From: Dorea_D hominis
GTDB lineage: Bacteria > Bacillota > Clostridia > Lachnospirales > Lachnospiraceae
Assembly: GCF_014287705.1 (NCBI RefSeq)
Contig: NZ_JACOOY010000001.1
Location: forward strand, 62,001 to 126,000
Reading direction: 5' to 3'
Length of the DNA: 64,000 nucleotides
The notes beneath the pieces are model-generated. The model was not told where the DNA came from. It saw only the letters and a list, made by a program, of their open reading frames with translations, and did not search any database. Of this stretch, positions 8,695 through 18,398 are shown one piece after another. Numbering within the stretch: the first letter of the stretch is position 1; each line of letters begins with the position of its first letter. The translations under genes were made by a program, and so were the position numbers.

Positions 8695-9185
8695 CATTCC
8701 AGGAAAATACCGATAGCAAACAAAATTAACACGCCAGTTGTCTTATTTATATTCCAGCGATTTACAACAGGATAATTCAGTAAATAGATCAATATTGCCA
8801 TATATGCCGCGACATAGAAAGGCATATGTGGCAGCAGTGCCAGCACGCAGATAAATATTCCTTTTATTCCAAGTTGTAAGACTGCTGCGCAGAACAATAC
8901 GCCTGCCAGAAAACCTGTCCATAGAAAAAACAGTACCGCACTTGCCTTTTTCCATCTTGTTGCCCCTGCAAGCGTAAGAATGCAAAGAGGTAACAGGCGC
9001 ATACGCACAATGTACCATATATATTCCAGTCCAGGTACGCACACTTTCACACTCTCTGTTAAATGATTTTCTGCAAATATTCCCATCTGCATGATGGACT
9101 CCTGCGCAATCAAATTCGCATATAGGATTCCTGCCATCACTCCCGCAGCATATACTGCTACCCAGATTTTTGTATATTCACGCAT
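8652..9185 (-). CDS. spoIIM: Stage II sporulation protein M-like membrane protein
   Basis: A 177-residue protein with about five hydrophobic segments and the general architecture of SpoIIM, which acts in septal peptidoglycan remodelling during engulfment. Sequence similarity is diffuse, but spoIIM next to nudF is the known Bacillus order, which supports the call. The start at 9185 follows GGGAGG by 7 bases. An 8-mer CATATAAT at 9215-9222 on the minus strand resembles a sigma-E -10 element, with only a weak -35. The 3' end overlaps spoVB tail to tail. Confidence 0.7.
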   Translation of the reverse strand: MREYTKIWVAVYAAGVMAGILYANLIAQESIMQMGIFAENHLTESVKVCVPGLEYIWYIVRMRLLPLCILTLAGATRWKKASAVLFFLWTGFLAGVLFCAAVLQLGIKGIFICVLALLPHMPFYVAAYMAILIYLLNYPVVNRWNINKTTGVLILFAIGIFLECYVSPAVLRFALNL

Positions 9186-9281
9186 TGCCACGCCTCCCGA
9201 CCTAAAGATAATTTATTATATGTCAGGATTCTTCTTACTAATGACAGTGTTTTTTAAGAGGCTTATCTAAAATAAATACAT

Positions 9282-9821
9282 TTAATGACAGTATTTGGAT
9301 TCGTATGCCAAAATTGAGGCGATTGTCTTGGAATCTTCAATCTTGCCGGTAAAGATCATCTCCCTTAACTCCTCCAATGTATATGCCTTCACCTGGATAA
9401 ATTCATTCTCATCCAAATGTTGTTTCGCAGGTTTGAGATCCCTTGCAAGAAAAATCTCTACCTTTTCATCACAAAATGCAACCGTTGTACGCAGATCCAT
9501 AAGCCACTCTATATTCTCCGCCCTGTAGCCGGTCTCTTCTTCCAGTTCTCTTCTTGCGCATTCGATTCCAGGCTCTCCTGGTGCATCCAGCTTTCCTGCC
9601 GGGATTTCCAGTGTATCCCGCTCCAGTGCATTACGGTACTGTGTAACCATCAGAATCTTGCCGTCATCCATAACCGGAATTACGGCAGCCGCTCCGTCAT
9701 GGTGAATAAAATCCCAGTCTTCATGATTGCCATTCGAAAATTCCATACGGTCTTTGTATATTTTTAGAACTGTTCCTGTATAAGCCAGTTCTCTGCTTAC
9801 TCTTTTTACTTCGTTGCTCAT
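9282..9821 (-). CDS. nudF: ADP-ribose pyrophosphatase, Nudix family
   Basis: Hydrolyses ADP-ribose to AMP and ribose 5-phosphate. The Nudix box is clear, with GKLDAP then Glu and RELEEETGY. The spacing between the first Gly and first Glu is one residue longer than consensus. The 179-residue length is usual and the start has AGGAGG upstream. It sits between rny and spoIIM. Confidence 0.93.
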   Translation of the reverse strand: MSNEVKRVSRELAYTGTVLKIYKDRMEFSNGNHEDWDFIHHDGAAAVIPVMDDGKILMVTQYRNALERDTLEIPAGKLDAPGEPGIECARRELEEETGYRAENIEWLMDLRTTVAFCDEKVEIFLARDLKPAKQHLDENEFIQVKAYTLEELREMIFTGKIEDSKTIASILAYESKYCH

Positions 9822-9840
9822 AATTTACCTCCTTGCCACA

Positions 9841-9878
9841 ACAAAAGGCAGAACCGATATTCACCGATTCTGCCTCTA
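9841..9878 (-). terminator. Terminator of rny
   Basis: Minus-strand hairpin with a 10-11-bp stem (GGCAGAATCG pairing with CGGTTCTGCC, one wobble) followed by TTTTGTT, placed just after the rny stop codon. Confidence 0.8.
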
Positions 9879-9887
9879 TTTTATCTT

Positions 9888-11441
9888 CTACTTGGCATAG
9901 TCTGTAACACGTGATTCACGGATTACATTGACTTTGATCTGTCCAGGATATTCGAGTTCAAACTCGATCTGTTTTGCTATATCTCTGGCCATTAATACCA
10001 TATCTGCATCAGATACTTGTTCTGGAACTACCATAACACGAATCTCTCTACCTGCTTGAATTGCAAAAGATTTATCAACACCCTTGAACTGGTTGGTGAT
10101 ATCTTCTAATTGTTTTAACCTGTTTGTATATGTTTCTAATGTTTCTCTTCTCGCACCCGGTCTTGCAGCAGAAATCGTATCTGCAGCCTGTACAACACAT
10201 GCAATCAGAGTTTCCGGTTCTACATCTCCATGATGTGCTTCGACAGCATTAATAACCGTTGCAGACTCTTTGTATTTTCTACAAAGATCCACACCAATCT
10301 GAATATGCGATCCTTCTACATCATGATCTATAGATTTACCGATGTCGTGCAGAAGTCCTGCTCTCTTAGCAGTACGGACATCCAGTCCGATTTCCCCTGC
10401 AAGAAGTCCAGATAACTGTGCAACTTCCATAGAATGTTTCAGCGCATTCTGACCATAACTTGTTCTGAACTTCATACGTCCAAGAAGCTTGATCAGTTCC
10501 GGATGGATTCCGTGAACACCGACTTCTAACGCTGCTGCTTCTCCTTCTTCACGAATCATCGTATCGACTTCTTTCTGTGCCTTTTCCACCATCTCCTCAA
10601 TTCTTGCCGGATGAATACGTCCGTCAACAATTAATTTTTCAAGTGCAATACGTGCAACTTCTCTTCTTATTGGATCAAATCCGGATAAGACAACTGCTTC
10701 CGGTGTATCATCAATAATCAGTTCAACACCTGTCATCGTCTCCAGTGTACGAATATTACGTCCCTCTCTACCAATAATTCTGCCCTTCATCTCATCACTT
10801 GGAAGCTGTACTACGGAAATCGTAGTCTCAGCAACATGATCCGCGGCACAGCGCTGAATAGCAGTTACTACATATTCTTTTGCTTTCTTGTCCGCTTCTT
10901 CCTTTGCCTGGGCTTCCAGTTCTTTTACCATCTTGGCAGTGTCATGTTTCACATCTTCTTCAACAGTTTTCAACAAATATTCTTTTGCTTGTTCGGAGGT
11001 AAGTCCTGAGATTCTTTCTAGTTCCTGTACCCTTTGCTTACTCAGCTCGTCTACTTTAGTTTCACGCTGTCTGAGCTGTTCTTCCTTTGCTGCAAATCCT
11101 GCTTCACGCTTTTCTATAGCATCTGCCTTCTTGTCCAAAGTCTCTTCCTTGGAAAGTACACGCTTCTCATAACGCTGTAATTCAGCTCTGCGTTCCTTTG
11201 TCTCTTTTTCAAGTTCATTCTTGTTCTTGATAGACTCTTCTTTAATTTCCAAGAGAGACTCCTTTTTCTTTGCCTCAGCCGTCTTCACTGCATCATCAAT
11301 GATCTCACGCGCCTTTGATTCTGCATTTCCGATCTTCGATTCTGCATTCTTACGCAGATTCGAAACTGTAACAAAATGACTGATGATTACACCTGCTATG
11401 ACAAGCACTACTGTAACAGCAATCATAATTCCGTCCGGCAC
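9888..11441 (-). CDS. rny: Ribonuclease Y
   Basis: Membrane-anchored endoribonuclease that initiates mRNA decay. The N-terminal hydrophobic anchor (about residues 5-25) is followed by a long Lys/Glu-rich coiled coil to about 190, a KH domain containing GRIIGREGRNIRT, and an HD domain with LLHDIGKSID. The length of 517 residues is typical. The start is a GTG at 11441, 7 bases after AGGAGG; an ATG 15 bases later is too far. It lies downstream of recA-recX, as in many Firmicutes. Confidence 0.97.
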   Translation of the reverse strand: MPDGIMIAVTVVLVIAGVIISHFVTVSNLRKNAESKIGNAESKAREIIDDAVKTAEAKKKESLLEIKEESIKNKNELEKETKERRAELQRYEKRVLSKEETLDKKADAIEKREAGFAAKEEQLRQRETKVDELSKQRVQELERISGLTSEQAKEYLLKTVEEDVKHDTAKMVKELEAQAKEEADKKAKEYVVTAIQRCAADHVAETTISVVQLPSDEMKGRIIGREGRNIRTLETMTGVELIIDDTPEAVVLSGFDPIRREVARIALEKLIVDGRIHPARIEEMVEKAQKEVDTMIREEGEAAALEVGVHGIHPELIKLLGRMKFRTSYGQNALKHSMEVAQLSGLLAGEIGLDVRTAKRAGLLHDIGKSIDHDVEGSHIQIGVDLCRKYKESATVINAVEAHHGDVEPETLIACVVQAADTISAARPGARRETLETYTNRLKQLEDITNQFKGVDKSFAIQAGREIRVMVVPEQVSDADMVLMARDIAKQIEFELEYPGQIKVNVIRESRVTDYAK

Positions 11442-11526
11442 AGGAGCACCTCCTTATTTAATTTTTATTGTAAAAATACAACGTACAAATACAACACTTA
11501 AATTTTATACTGTTTTACCAAAGATG

Positions 11527-12141
11527 TCAAGCGCTCCCCTCAGAAACTTGTATTACTTGACGTATGTCTTCATAGCGGAATCCTTTTCTCGTCAGATAGC
11601 CCAGTATTTTGCGGGTTTGCACATGATCCGCCGTCTCCGGGTCATAATGCTTCTTTGCAAGAAGAGTCATGATCGCATGTCTGGCATCTTCATGCCCGTA
11701 GCACTCTTCCATCGCCTCGTCGATCTCATCTCTTGCGATTCCCTTCTCTGCCAACGCCGCATAAATCTCTCTCTTGCTCTTTTTATCCTTCCTGCTGTCG
11801 ATAAAGCTGCGGGCATAAGCCGCATCATTGATATAACCGAAAGACTTCACATAAGCAATTACTTCCTTCACGATATCATCCGGATAGCCTCCACGCTTAA
11901 GCTTCGTACGGAGTTGCTCCTCCGTTCTCCCCATATCTGTCAGTAAATGCATGGCTCGAAGCTTTGCACGTTTCAGTACAATCTCACTCCGGATCTTCTG
12001 ATATATGTCTTCTGTTATCTCCCGGCTCTCTGCCAAATGATACCGCTTAACCTCTCCCTGATAGAGAACAAATGCCGGATGTTCATCTATATAGATGCGG
12101 AACTTTGTCTTTGTCAGTGGTTCCACTCTGGTGACTGTCAT
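11527..12141 (-). CDS. recX: RecA regulator RecX
   Basis: Small helical-repeat protein that inhibits or modulates RecA filaments. The three tandem RecX three-helix repeats are recognisable (KLRAMHLLTDMGRTEEQLRTKL, then AYARSFIDSRKDKKSK). The 204 residues match the family. Its ATG overlaps the recA stop by one base, so the two are translationally coupled and share SOS control. Confidence 0.93.
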   Translation of the reverse strand: MTVTRVEPLTKTKFRIYIDEHPAFVLYQGEVKRYHLAESREITEDIYQKIRSEIVLKRAKLRAMHLLTDMGRTEEQLRTKLKRGGYPDDIVKEVIAYVKSFGYINDAAYARSFIDSRKDKKSKREIYAALAEKGIARDEIDEAMEECYGHEDARHAIMTLLAKKHYDPETADHVQTRKILGYLTRKGFRYEDIRQVIQVSEGSA

Positions 12142-13205
12142 TACTCTTTCTCAGCTTTCTTTGGAGTCTCTGTCTGTTCTTCTTCCTCTTCACCGTCTTC
12201 AAATGCATAGTGCTTGCGGATCTTGTGATCCAGTTCCTCCATGATATCCGGGTGTTCGGTCAGATAGTTCTTGGCATTCTCACGTCCCTGCCCGATCTTA
12301 TCACCATTATACGCAAACCAGGATCCACTCTTGCTTACCAGTCCAAGGTTTACTGCGAGATCAAGGATGTCTCCTTCTTTGGAGATTCCCTTACCAAACA
12401 TAATATCAAATTCTGCTTCCTTAAACGGAGGCGCAATCTTATTCTTCACAATCTTCACTCTTGTACGGTTACCGATCATCTCACCACTCTGCTTCAATGT
12501 TTCAATTCTTCTGACATCCATACGGACAGATGCGTAGAACTTCAGTGCACGTCCGCCGGTAGTTGTCTCCGGATTGCCAAACATAACACCGACTTTTTCA
12601 CGCAGCTGGTTAATAAAGATCACGACGCAATTGGACTTGCTGATTACAGGCGTCAGTTTACGCAACGCCTGAGACATCAGTCTTGCCTGCAGACCAACGT
12701 GTGAATCTCCCATATCTCCTTCGATCTCCTGTCGCGGTACAAGAGCCGCTACCGAATCAATAACAATAATATCCATAGCTCCGGAGCGCACCATCGTCTC
12801 CGCAATCTCCAGCGCCTGGTCTCCACTGTCCGGCTGTGAGATATAAAGCTCATCAATATCTACACCGATATTCTTTGCATATACCGGATCCAGCGCATGC
12901 TCTGCATCGATAAAACCGGCAATACCGCCCTGCTTCTGCACTTCTGAAATCATATGAAGCGCAACCGTTGTCTTACCACTGGACTCCGGTCCGTAAATTT
13001 CTACAATTCGTCCCTTCGGCACACCGCCCATACCGAGCGCGATATCCAGACTCAGAGATCCTGTCGGAATTGTCTCAACTGCAACCTGTGCTGCCGGATC
13101 TCCCAGCTTCATAACCGTACCTTTACCGAAATCCTTCTCCAGCTTTGCAATGGCTGCATCTAATGCCTTCTTCTTATTCTCATTCTTTGTATCATTACCT
13201 GCCAT
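12141..13205 (-). CDS. recA: Recombinase RecA
   Basis: ATP-dependent strand-exchange protein and LexA co-protease activator. Walker A GPESSGKT is at residues 72-79, and the DNA-binding loop region (GNPETTTGG) and the acidic C-terminal tail are present. The start at 13205 (MAGNDTKN) has AAGGAG upstream. The 27-codon extension to 13286 would cross the promoter and LexA box and is rejected. It forms an operon with recX. Confidence 0.98.
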   Translation of the reverse strand: MAGNDTKNENKKKALDAAIAKLEKDFGKGTVMKLGDPAAQVAVETIPTGSLSLDIALGMGGVPKGRIVEIYGPESSGKTTVALHMISEVQKQGGIAGFIDAEHALDPVYAKNIGVDIDELYISQPDSGDQALEIAETMVRSGAMDIIVIDSVAALVPRQEIEGDMGDSHVGLQARLMSQALRKLTPVISKSNCVVIFINQLREKVGVMFGNPETTTGGRALKFYASVRMDVRRIETLKQSGEMIGNRTRVKIVKNKIAPPFKEAEFDIMFGKGISKEGDILDLAVNLGLVSKSGSWFAYNGDKIGQGRENAKNYLTEHPDIMEELDHKIRKHYAFEDGEEEEEQTETPKKAEKE

Positions 13206-13229
13206 AAAAGTTATCTCCTTCTCTCGTGA

Positions 13230-13243
13230 CGAACGCATGTTCG
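13230..13243 (-). promoter_or_regulatory. LexA (SOS) box of recA
   Basis: A perfect palindrome CGAAC-N4-GTTCG, matching the Gram-positive LexA (Cheo) box, lies just downstream of the recA -10 element where bound LexA would block transcription. Confidence 0.88.
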
Positions 13244-13257
13244 TTTTTCTGTTTACA

Positions 13258-13286
13258 ATAGTAGTACACTTGTTCTGTTTTGTCAA
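13258..13286 (-). promoter_or_regulatory. Sigma-A promoter of recA
   Basis: Minus strand TTGACA (13281-13286), 17-bp spacer, TACTAT (13258-13263), 14 bp from the LexA palindrome. Confidence 0.8.
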
Positions 13287-13435
13287 TATACTTTCGTCTC
13301 TCTCTGTGAAATAATCCGGCGAAGTGCCGATGTTGAATTACAGAATGTATTTATATATTCAGCATGCTTAAATACATTTTTACTCTAGCATACTCTCCGG
13401 AACAAGTCAAAGAGAATTTCTGATATCGCCACACT

Positions 13436-13897
13436 TTATTTACACACGTCGATCCATTTCTTACACTGTCCGTATCGCTCCAGTTCCGGAATCGTAAGTT
13501 GGATCATGCTGTTGCCGCTTCCTGCTGCCGGATAGACCGTTTTATAAGCTTTGAGTGATTCATCCAGATATACCTCTACGCCTTCATTGACAGCAAACGG
13601 ACATACGCCGCCGACCGCATGACCTACCAGCAGTTCTACTTCCTCGAATTTCAGCATATGCGCTTTGCTTCCAAACTCTGTACGGTATTTCTTATTGTCA
13701 ATCTTCTTATCTCCTGCCGTTACGATCAAGATTACTTTTTCATCCAGATGAAAAGACAGTGTCTTAGCGATTCTTCCCGGCTCGCAGCCTAATACATCTG
13801 CTGCCTCTTCCACCGTTGCACTGGAACTATCTTTCTCCATGACTCTGTCTTCCATCCCATAATTCTTAAAATATGCTTTTACTTTTTCAATTGCCAT
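13436..13897 (-). CDS. YbaK/EbsC-family aminoacyl-tRNA deacylase
   Basis: A 153-residue stand-alone editing domain of the YbaK/ProX superfamily that hydrolyses mischarged tRNA such as Cys-tRNA(Pro). The conserved GGVCPF motif and the lysine in RIAKTLSFH are visible. It is a single gene after the recA promoter region. The exact tRNA substrate cannot be told from sequence alone. Confidence 0.85.
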   Translation of the reverse strand: MAIEKVKAYFKNYGMEDRVMEKDSSSATVEEAADVLGCEPGRIAKTLSFHLDEKVILIVTAGDKKIDNKKYRTEFGSKAHMLKFEEVELLVGHAVGGVCPFAVNEGVEVYLDESLKAYKTVYPAAGSGNSMIQLTIPELERYGQCKKWIDVCK

Positions 13898-14025
13898 GTT
13901 TTTATTCCTCGTTTTCGTCTTTTGTCATATGTAAAACATTATACTTTTTTCTTTGCACAAGCGCAACCGTCCCATATGAAATCCTTTTACCTGCAAAACC
14001 TGCCACTGATTGCTCCATCCTAATG

Positions 14026-15237
14026 CTATGGTGACAAAAACAGCTTTTTCATAACAAACGCAAGACATCCTCCCGGTGAACGGGCTTCTACCGTTTCATC
14101 TGCAATAACCGGGCAGGCACACACGGCTTTTCCGTTAAGGAAATACTGTACTTCACCAATCTGTTCTCCCTTTTTCACCGGCGCATGCAGATTCTTCGGA
14201 ATCTTCTTTTTTACTTCCAATTTTTCATCTTTTCTCATCAGGATTTTCTCTGTTTCTTTCTGGATATGTGCCGTCAGATGTTCCCCTTTCTGGTATGGAT
14301 TTCCTTTATTTACAGCATCCTTTATATATACCTGGATTCCTTCTTCATCCGGAAACTCTGCCTTTTGATAATTTTTCAGTCCATACTCCATCAGTTTTCT
14401 CGTATCTTTCCATTTATAAGAACGGTTCCCTGGCCACCCGCAGGCAAGAAGTACCACAATAAATGTCCGGTTATCACTTTTTAACGCTCCGATATAGCAG
14501 TATCCTGCTTTCGCTGTAAATCCCGTTTTTCCGCTTAGTGCCCCATCCATCATTTTCAAAAACGCATTATGATTCCGGCAGGAAAATGTCCTTGTCTGCT
14601 CGATGTTCTGGAACGAATACATCTCCTTTCGTGTAATCTCAAGAAACTGTTCTCGTTTTGGCGATTCTGTGATGCAATATCGGAAAATCCGTGCAAGATC
14701 TTCTGCTGTCGTCCGATGTGCACCTTTTTCATCTGTTCCATCCAGACCGTTCGGTGTCACAAAGTGTGTATCTTTGCATCCAATCTCTTTCGCTTTTTTA
14801 TTCATTTCCACAGCAAATTCCTGTACACTCCCGGCAACGTTTTCCGCAACCAGCACTGCACTGTCGTTATGGGACTCCAGCATCAGCGAATATAACAGAT
14901 CTTTCAGTCTGTAATTTTCTCCTTTCCGCACGCCGAGACGGACCTGTGGCTGTCGGCATGCCTTTTCTGATACTTTTACTTCACTGTCTGTTTTTCCTTC
15001 TTCCAGTGCCAGAATACACGTCATAATCTTCGTTGTGCTTGCCATCGGGCGCACCGCATTTCCTTCTTTTTCAAATAAAATACGCCCACTATCTGCATCC
15101 ATCAGGACTGCCGACCGGGCGTATAACTGTTCTGCAAACTGTTCTCCCTCTGCTTTAACTGCAACCGGTTTCCGGCTCCACCAACTCACAAGAAAAACGA
15201 TAAGCAAAATACATGCTCTGTTTCTTCTATTTTTCAT
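14026..15237 (-). CDS. D-alanyl-D-alanine carboxypeptidase
   Basis: Penicillin-binding serine carboxypeptidase that trims peptidoglycan stem peptides outside the membrane. An N-terminal signal/anchor helix is followed by the SxxK motif (MASTTK), SxN (SHN), and KTG (SGKTGFTAKAG), then a C-terminal beta domain with the HAPVKKGEQIG motif. The start is placed at 15237 (MKNRRNR) just before the signal helix. A second paralogue lies at 18399-19640. Sporulation-specific DacF/DacB roles are possible but not shown. Confidence 0.9.
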   Translation of the reverse strand: MKNRRNRACILLIVFLVSWWSRKPVAVKAEGEQFAEQLYARSAVLMDADSGRILFEKEGNAVRPMASTTKIMTCILALEEGKTDSEVKVSEKACRQPQVRLGVRKGENYRLKDLLYSLMLESHNDSAVLVAENVAGSVQEFAVEMNKKAKEIGCKDTHFVTPNGLDGTDEKGAHRTTAEDLARIFRYCITESPKREQFLEITRKEMYSFQNIEQTRTFSCRNHNAFLKMMDGALSGKTGFTAKAGYCYIGALKSDNRTFIVVLLACGWPGNRSYKWKDTRKLMEYGLKNYQKAEFPDEEGIQVYIKDAVNKGNPYQKGEHLTAHIQKETEKILMRKDEKLEVKKKIPKNLHAPVKKGEQIGEVQYFLNGKAVCACPVIADETVEARSPGGCLAFVMKKLFLSP

Positions 15238-15288
15238 ATTGCACCGCCCATACATTACTATCCTAAATGTATGCAGACAGTCCAGAAT

Positions 15289-15867
15289 CTATACATCTAA
15301 TTTTAGCTGCACTTCTTCTTCCGCTTCTGATTTGAAATGCTCCACCTGTTCCGGATTCAGAACCGGAAGATCATCTACAGACTGGATACTGAATCTGCGC
15401 AGAAATTCTTCTGTCGTTCCAAACAAAATCGGTTTACCCGGCGCATCCAGCCTTCCCACTTCACAGGCAAGGTTATATTCCACCAGTTTATTCACTGCAT
15501 GATCCGACTTCACACCTCTGATCTTTTCAACCTCCAGCTTCGTCACCGGCTGTTTGTACGCAATAATCGACAACGTTTCCAGCAGGACATCTGTAAGCAC
15601 ATACCGTCTCGGCTGTTTGGCGATACGGATCAGATAATCATAATTTTGCTTTTTCGTACATAACTGGAAAGAATCCTCCAGTTCTACGATCTGGATTCCA
15701 CGGTCTTCTGCCTGGTATTTATCCATCATCTGATGGACGATCTTTCTTGTTGTCTCTTCATCGTGTTCAATGGCAGATGCAATCTTGCCAAGTTCCACAG
15801 AGTCTCCCATTGTAAATAAAATTGCTTCTATTGCGCTTTCTAATCTATTGATCTCCACTGTCTCCAT
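15289..15867 (-). CDS. scpB: Segregation and condensation protein B
   Basis: Winged-helix partner of the SMC-ScpA condensin complex that organises and segregates the chromosome. The 192-residue protein has the typical ILFTMGD start region and the YKQPVTKLEVEKIRGVKSD motif. It overlaps the 3' end of scpA by 23 bp, indicating coupled translation. Confidence 0.95.
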   Translation of the reverse strand: METVEINRLESAIEAILFTMGDSVELGKIASAIEHDEETTRKIVHQMMDKYQAEDRGIQIVELEDSFQLCTKKQNYDYLIRIAKQPRRYVLTDVLLETLSIIAYKQPVTKLEVEKIRGVKSDHAVNKLVEYNLACEVGRLDAPGKPILFGTTEEFLRRFSIQSVDDLPVLNPEQVEHFKSEAEEEVQLKLDV

Positions 15868-16621
15868 ACCTTTCTTCTCCTACATGCGAAGTGATCAGAA
15901 TGTCATCAAACGGCTGTTCCTGACTGATACTGATCTGTCCTTCCTTCATCATCTGCAAAATCGCAAGAAATGTTACCACAACCTGTGTTTTTGAACTTTG
16001 CTTTGTCAGAAGACTCCGGAAACTAAAGTTTCTGTGTTCCTTTGCATACTCATAAACATAGCCAAGCTTGTCTGTCAGCGTCACTTCTTCTTTTTCGATT
16101 TTACCGAATTTGCTCCGCACCGGATCGACTTTGTCCACCTGACGTCTCATGACATCTTTGAAAATACGGTTCAGTTTTGCCAGCGTAAGATCTCCTAATA
16201 GCTTGTCCAGATCGACCGGCTCCACATATTCCATGACTTCTTCCGGAATAGTTGCTTCCTTGTACAGGATTCCTTCCGAATCTGTCTCTCTGTCCTTCAA
16301 CTCATAGGACATGAATTTATACATCTTATATTCCAGTAACTGTTCTACTAATTCCTGTCTCGGATCTTCCTCTTCCCCGTCTTCCGTCACTTCTTTTGGA
16401 AGTAGCATCCGGCACTTAATATCCAGAAGCGTAGCCGCCATAACGAGGAACTCACTCATAATATTCAGATCTTCCCGTTCCATGGCTTTGATGTAGTCCA
16501 TGTACTGGTTTGTGATCTCTACGATTGGAATATCATAAATATCTATTTTATTTTTGTCTATTAAATGTAAAAGCAGATCCAACGGACCTTCAAACACCTG
16601 TAGTTTTACCGGAATTCCCAT
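15845..16621 (-). CDS. scpA: Segregation and condensation protein A
   Basis: Kleisin subunit bridging the SMC heads. The N-terminal motif FEGPLDLLLHLIDKNKIDIYDIPI is split here only for description and is diagnostic. The length of 258 residues is typical. Start at 16621 has a GAGGATGAG site. It is the first gene of the scpA-scpB pair. Confidence 0.96.
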   Translation of the reverse strand: MGIPVKLQVFEGPLDLLLHLIDKNKIDIYDIPIVEITNQYMDYIKAMEREDLNIMSEFLVMAATLLDIKCRMLLPKEVTEDGEEEDPRQELVEQLLEYKMYKFMSYELKDRETDSEGILYKEATIPEEVMEYVEPVDLDKLLGDLTLAKLNRIFKDVMRRQVDKVDPVRSKFGKIEKEEVTLTDKLGYVYEYAKEHRNFSFRSLLTKQSSKTQVVVTFLAILQMMKEGQISISQEQPFDDILITSHVGEERYGDSGDQ

Positions 16622-16680
16622 TTCTCATCCTCACATTATTTTCATATACCGTAACTTATTTATTATACAGAATTTTCCTG

Positions 16681-17547
16681 TTAATTACAAGTTTTCAAAT
16701 GCAATACGATAAATTCCGCCGGATTCCACAGACGGATATGAAATGTATGCGTTCCAAGACCTTTGCTTACAACACTGATTTTGTCGCCATCCCGGTACAG
16801 ATCACCTGAATATTTCGGAAATAGTTCAAATGCCGGAGAAATAACCCCTAAGATTCCCGGTATTCTCACCACACCTCCATGCAGATGTCCGGACAGCACA
16901 AGATCCGCCCCCCACTTCTGATATGTCTCCATATAAGTTGGATTATGTGCAAGCAATACCTCGTACGTTGTCTCATCTGGCTGTCCGATCCGTTCGATTA
17001 TTTCTTCCACAGTAAGCGTACCTTTCCGGAAACGCCGATAACAGGCTAACGGAATCTCCAGCCCGCGAAGTGTGATATTATACTCCGCAAAACGCACTGT
17101 TTCATTTTCCAGAAAATGTACTCCGTAAGCCTCCAATACTTCTTTGTATTCCACATAAGAATATTGATAATCTTCCGGGTTCTCTTTCATACGCTGCTCG
17201 TGGTTACCACTCGCACAATAAACCGGGCAGATCCCGGTTATTTCTTTTACAAAAGAAAGCGCCGGCGTATAATCGGTATCTTCTTTTCCGATCAACATAT
17301 CACCGCCAATCCAGATAAAATCCGGATCAGACTCACGGATCGCTTTTACAAGGTTCTCATTATTCTGTCCGTATTGCTGATTATGAAGATCACTTAAAAA
17401 TACAATTTTCTTTTCTTTCCCTTCCGGAATATTCAGTTTTTCAGATACGATCGCATAATCGGTTCTCTTAAAACAATGTACTTCTCTGTAAATCTCGATT
17501 CCGGCAAGAATAGCCAGAACGAGAATAATTTCTGCTATGATCTGCAC
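16681..17547 (-). CDS. Metallophosphoesterase, calcineurin-like
   Basis: Membrane-anchored (one N-terminal hydrophobic helix) phosphoesterase of the YkuE/YaeI type. Metal-site motifs FLSDLHN, IGGDM, SGNHE and SGHLHGG appear in the expected order. The first motif is DLH. The start is a GTG at 17547, 8 bases after AAGGAG. It lies 3 bp after the HAD gene, so the two are probably one transcript. The substrate is unknown. Confidence 0.87.
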   Translation of the reverse strand: MQIIAEIILVLAILAGIEIYREVHCFKRTDYAIVSEKLNIPEGKEKKIVFLSDLHNQQYGQNNENLVKAIRESDPDFIWIGGDMLIGKEDTDYTPALSFVKEITGICPVYCASGNHEQRMKENPEDYQYSYVEYKEVLEAYGVHFLENETVRFAEYNITLRGLEIPLACYRRFRKGTLTVEEIIERIGQPDETTYEVLLAHNPTYMETYQKWGADLVLSGHLHGGVVRIPGILGVISPAFELFPKYSGDLYRDGDKISVVSKGLGTHTFHIRLWNPAEFIVLHLKTCN

Positions 17548-17550
17548 GGC

Positions 17551-18354
17551 TTACTCTCCTTTTGCCCTCTTAAATGCCTGCAACAGTGTACGAATATCTG
17601 CGAATGCATAATCCGGCATATATTCTGTCTCTTTTAAGTCTTCCGGCTTTGCTTCCCCTGTATAGACGAGTGCCGTCTGCACTCCGGCATTGATGCCACA
17701 GGCAATATCCGTATACAAACGGTCTCCGACTACCAGCACTTCTTCCGGCCTGGCATTCACCTGTTCCATACACATCCGTACAATCTCCGGATTCGGTTTC
17801 CCGACATAATAAGGCGTCCGGTCAACCGTCACTTTTAACATTTCACAGATTCCACCACAATCCGGCACAAAGCCGAACGCTGTCGGACAACGGTAATCTG
17901 GATTTGTACCGATATAATCCACTTCCGTGCGAAGAAGCAATTCACAGGCTGTCTCGATTTTTCCATAATGAAGCGTCCGGTCAAATCCTGCCACAACACA
18001 GGCAACATCCGGCTCTACCTGCTCTGTTACAAACAATCCACATTCTTCTACTTCTTTTCTGAAAGATGGTGTACCGAGAACGAAAAGCTTTTTTCCGGCA
18101 TAGTGCGCTTTCAAATACTCACAGGTTGCATAAGATGCTGTCATAAACTGGGATGCCTCCGCCCGGATCCCCCAGCGGGCAAATTTTTCTATATAATCTT
18201 TTCTGCTTTTCACAGAATTATTTGTGATATAAAAGGATTTTCCTCCAATTTCCTCTATATAATCCAGCAGTTCTTTTGTTCCGTCATATAAAGTCTCGTC
18301 CACTGCCAATGTTCCGTCTATGTCAAATAAAAAATATCTTTTGTCTTTCAGCAT
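17551..18354 (-). CDS. HAD-superfamily IIA sugar-phosphate phosphatase, NagD-like
   Basis: Cytosolic phosphatase with the HAD catalytic motif FDIDGT at residues 10-15, the ITNNS motif II, a lysine in VGKPNP and the GDRLYTDI motif IV. The 267-residue length with a type IIA cap matches NagD/4-nitrophenylphosphatase relatives. It is followed immediately by the phosphoesterase gene. Confidence 0.88.
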   Translation of the reverse strand: MLKDKRYFLFDIDGTLAVDETLYDGTKELLDYIEEIGGKSFYITNNSVKSRKDYIEKFARWGIRAEASQFMTASYATCEYLKAHYAGKKLFVLGTPSFRKEVEECGLFVTEQVEPDVACVVAGFDRTLHYGKIETACELLLRTEVDYIGTNPDYRCPTAFGFVPDCGGICEMLKVTVDRTPYYVGKPNPEIVRMCMEQVNARPEEVLVVGDRLYTDIACGINAGVQTALVYTGEAKPEDLKETEYMPDYAFADIRTLLQAFKRAKGE

Positions 18355-18398
18355 ATATGTTCTCCTTCATTTCATTCAGTAACAGTATATAATTAATG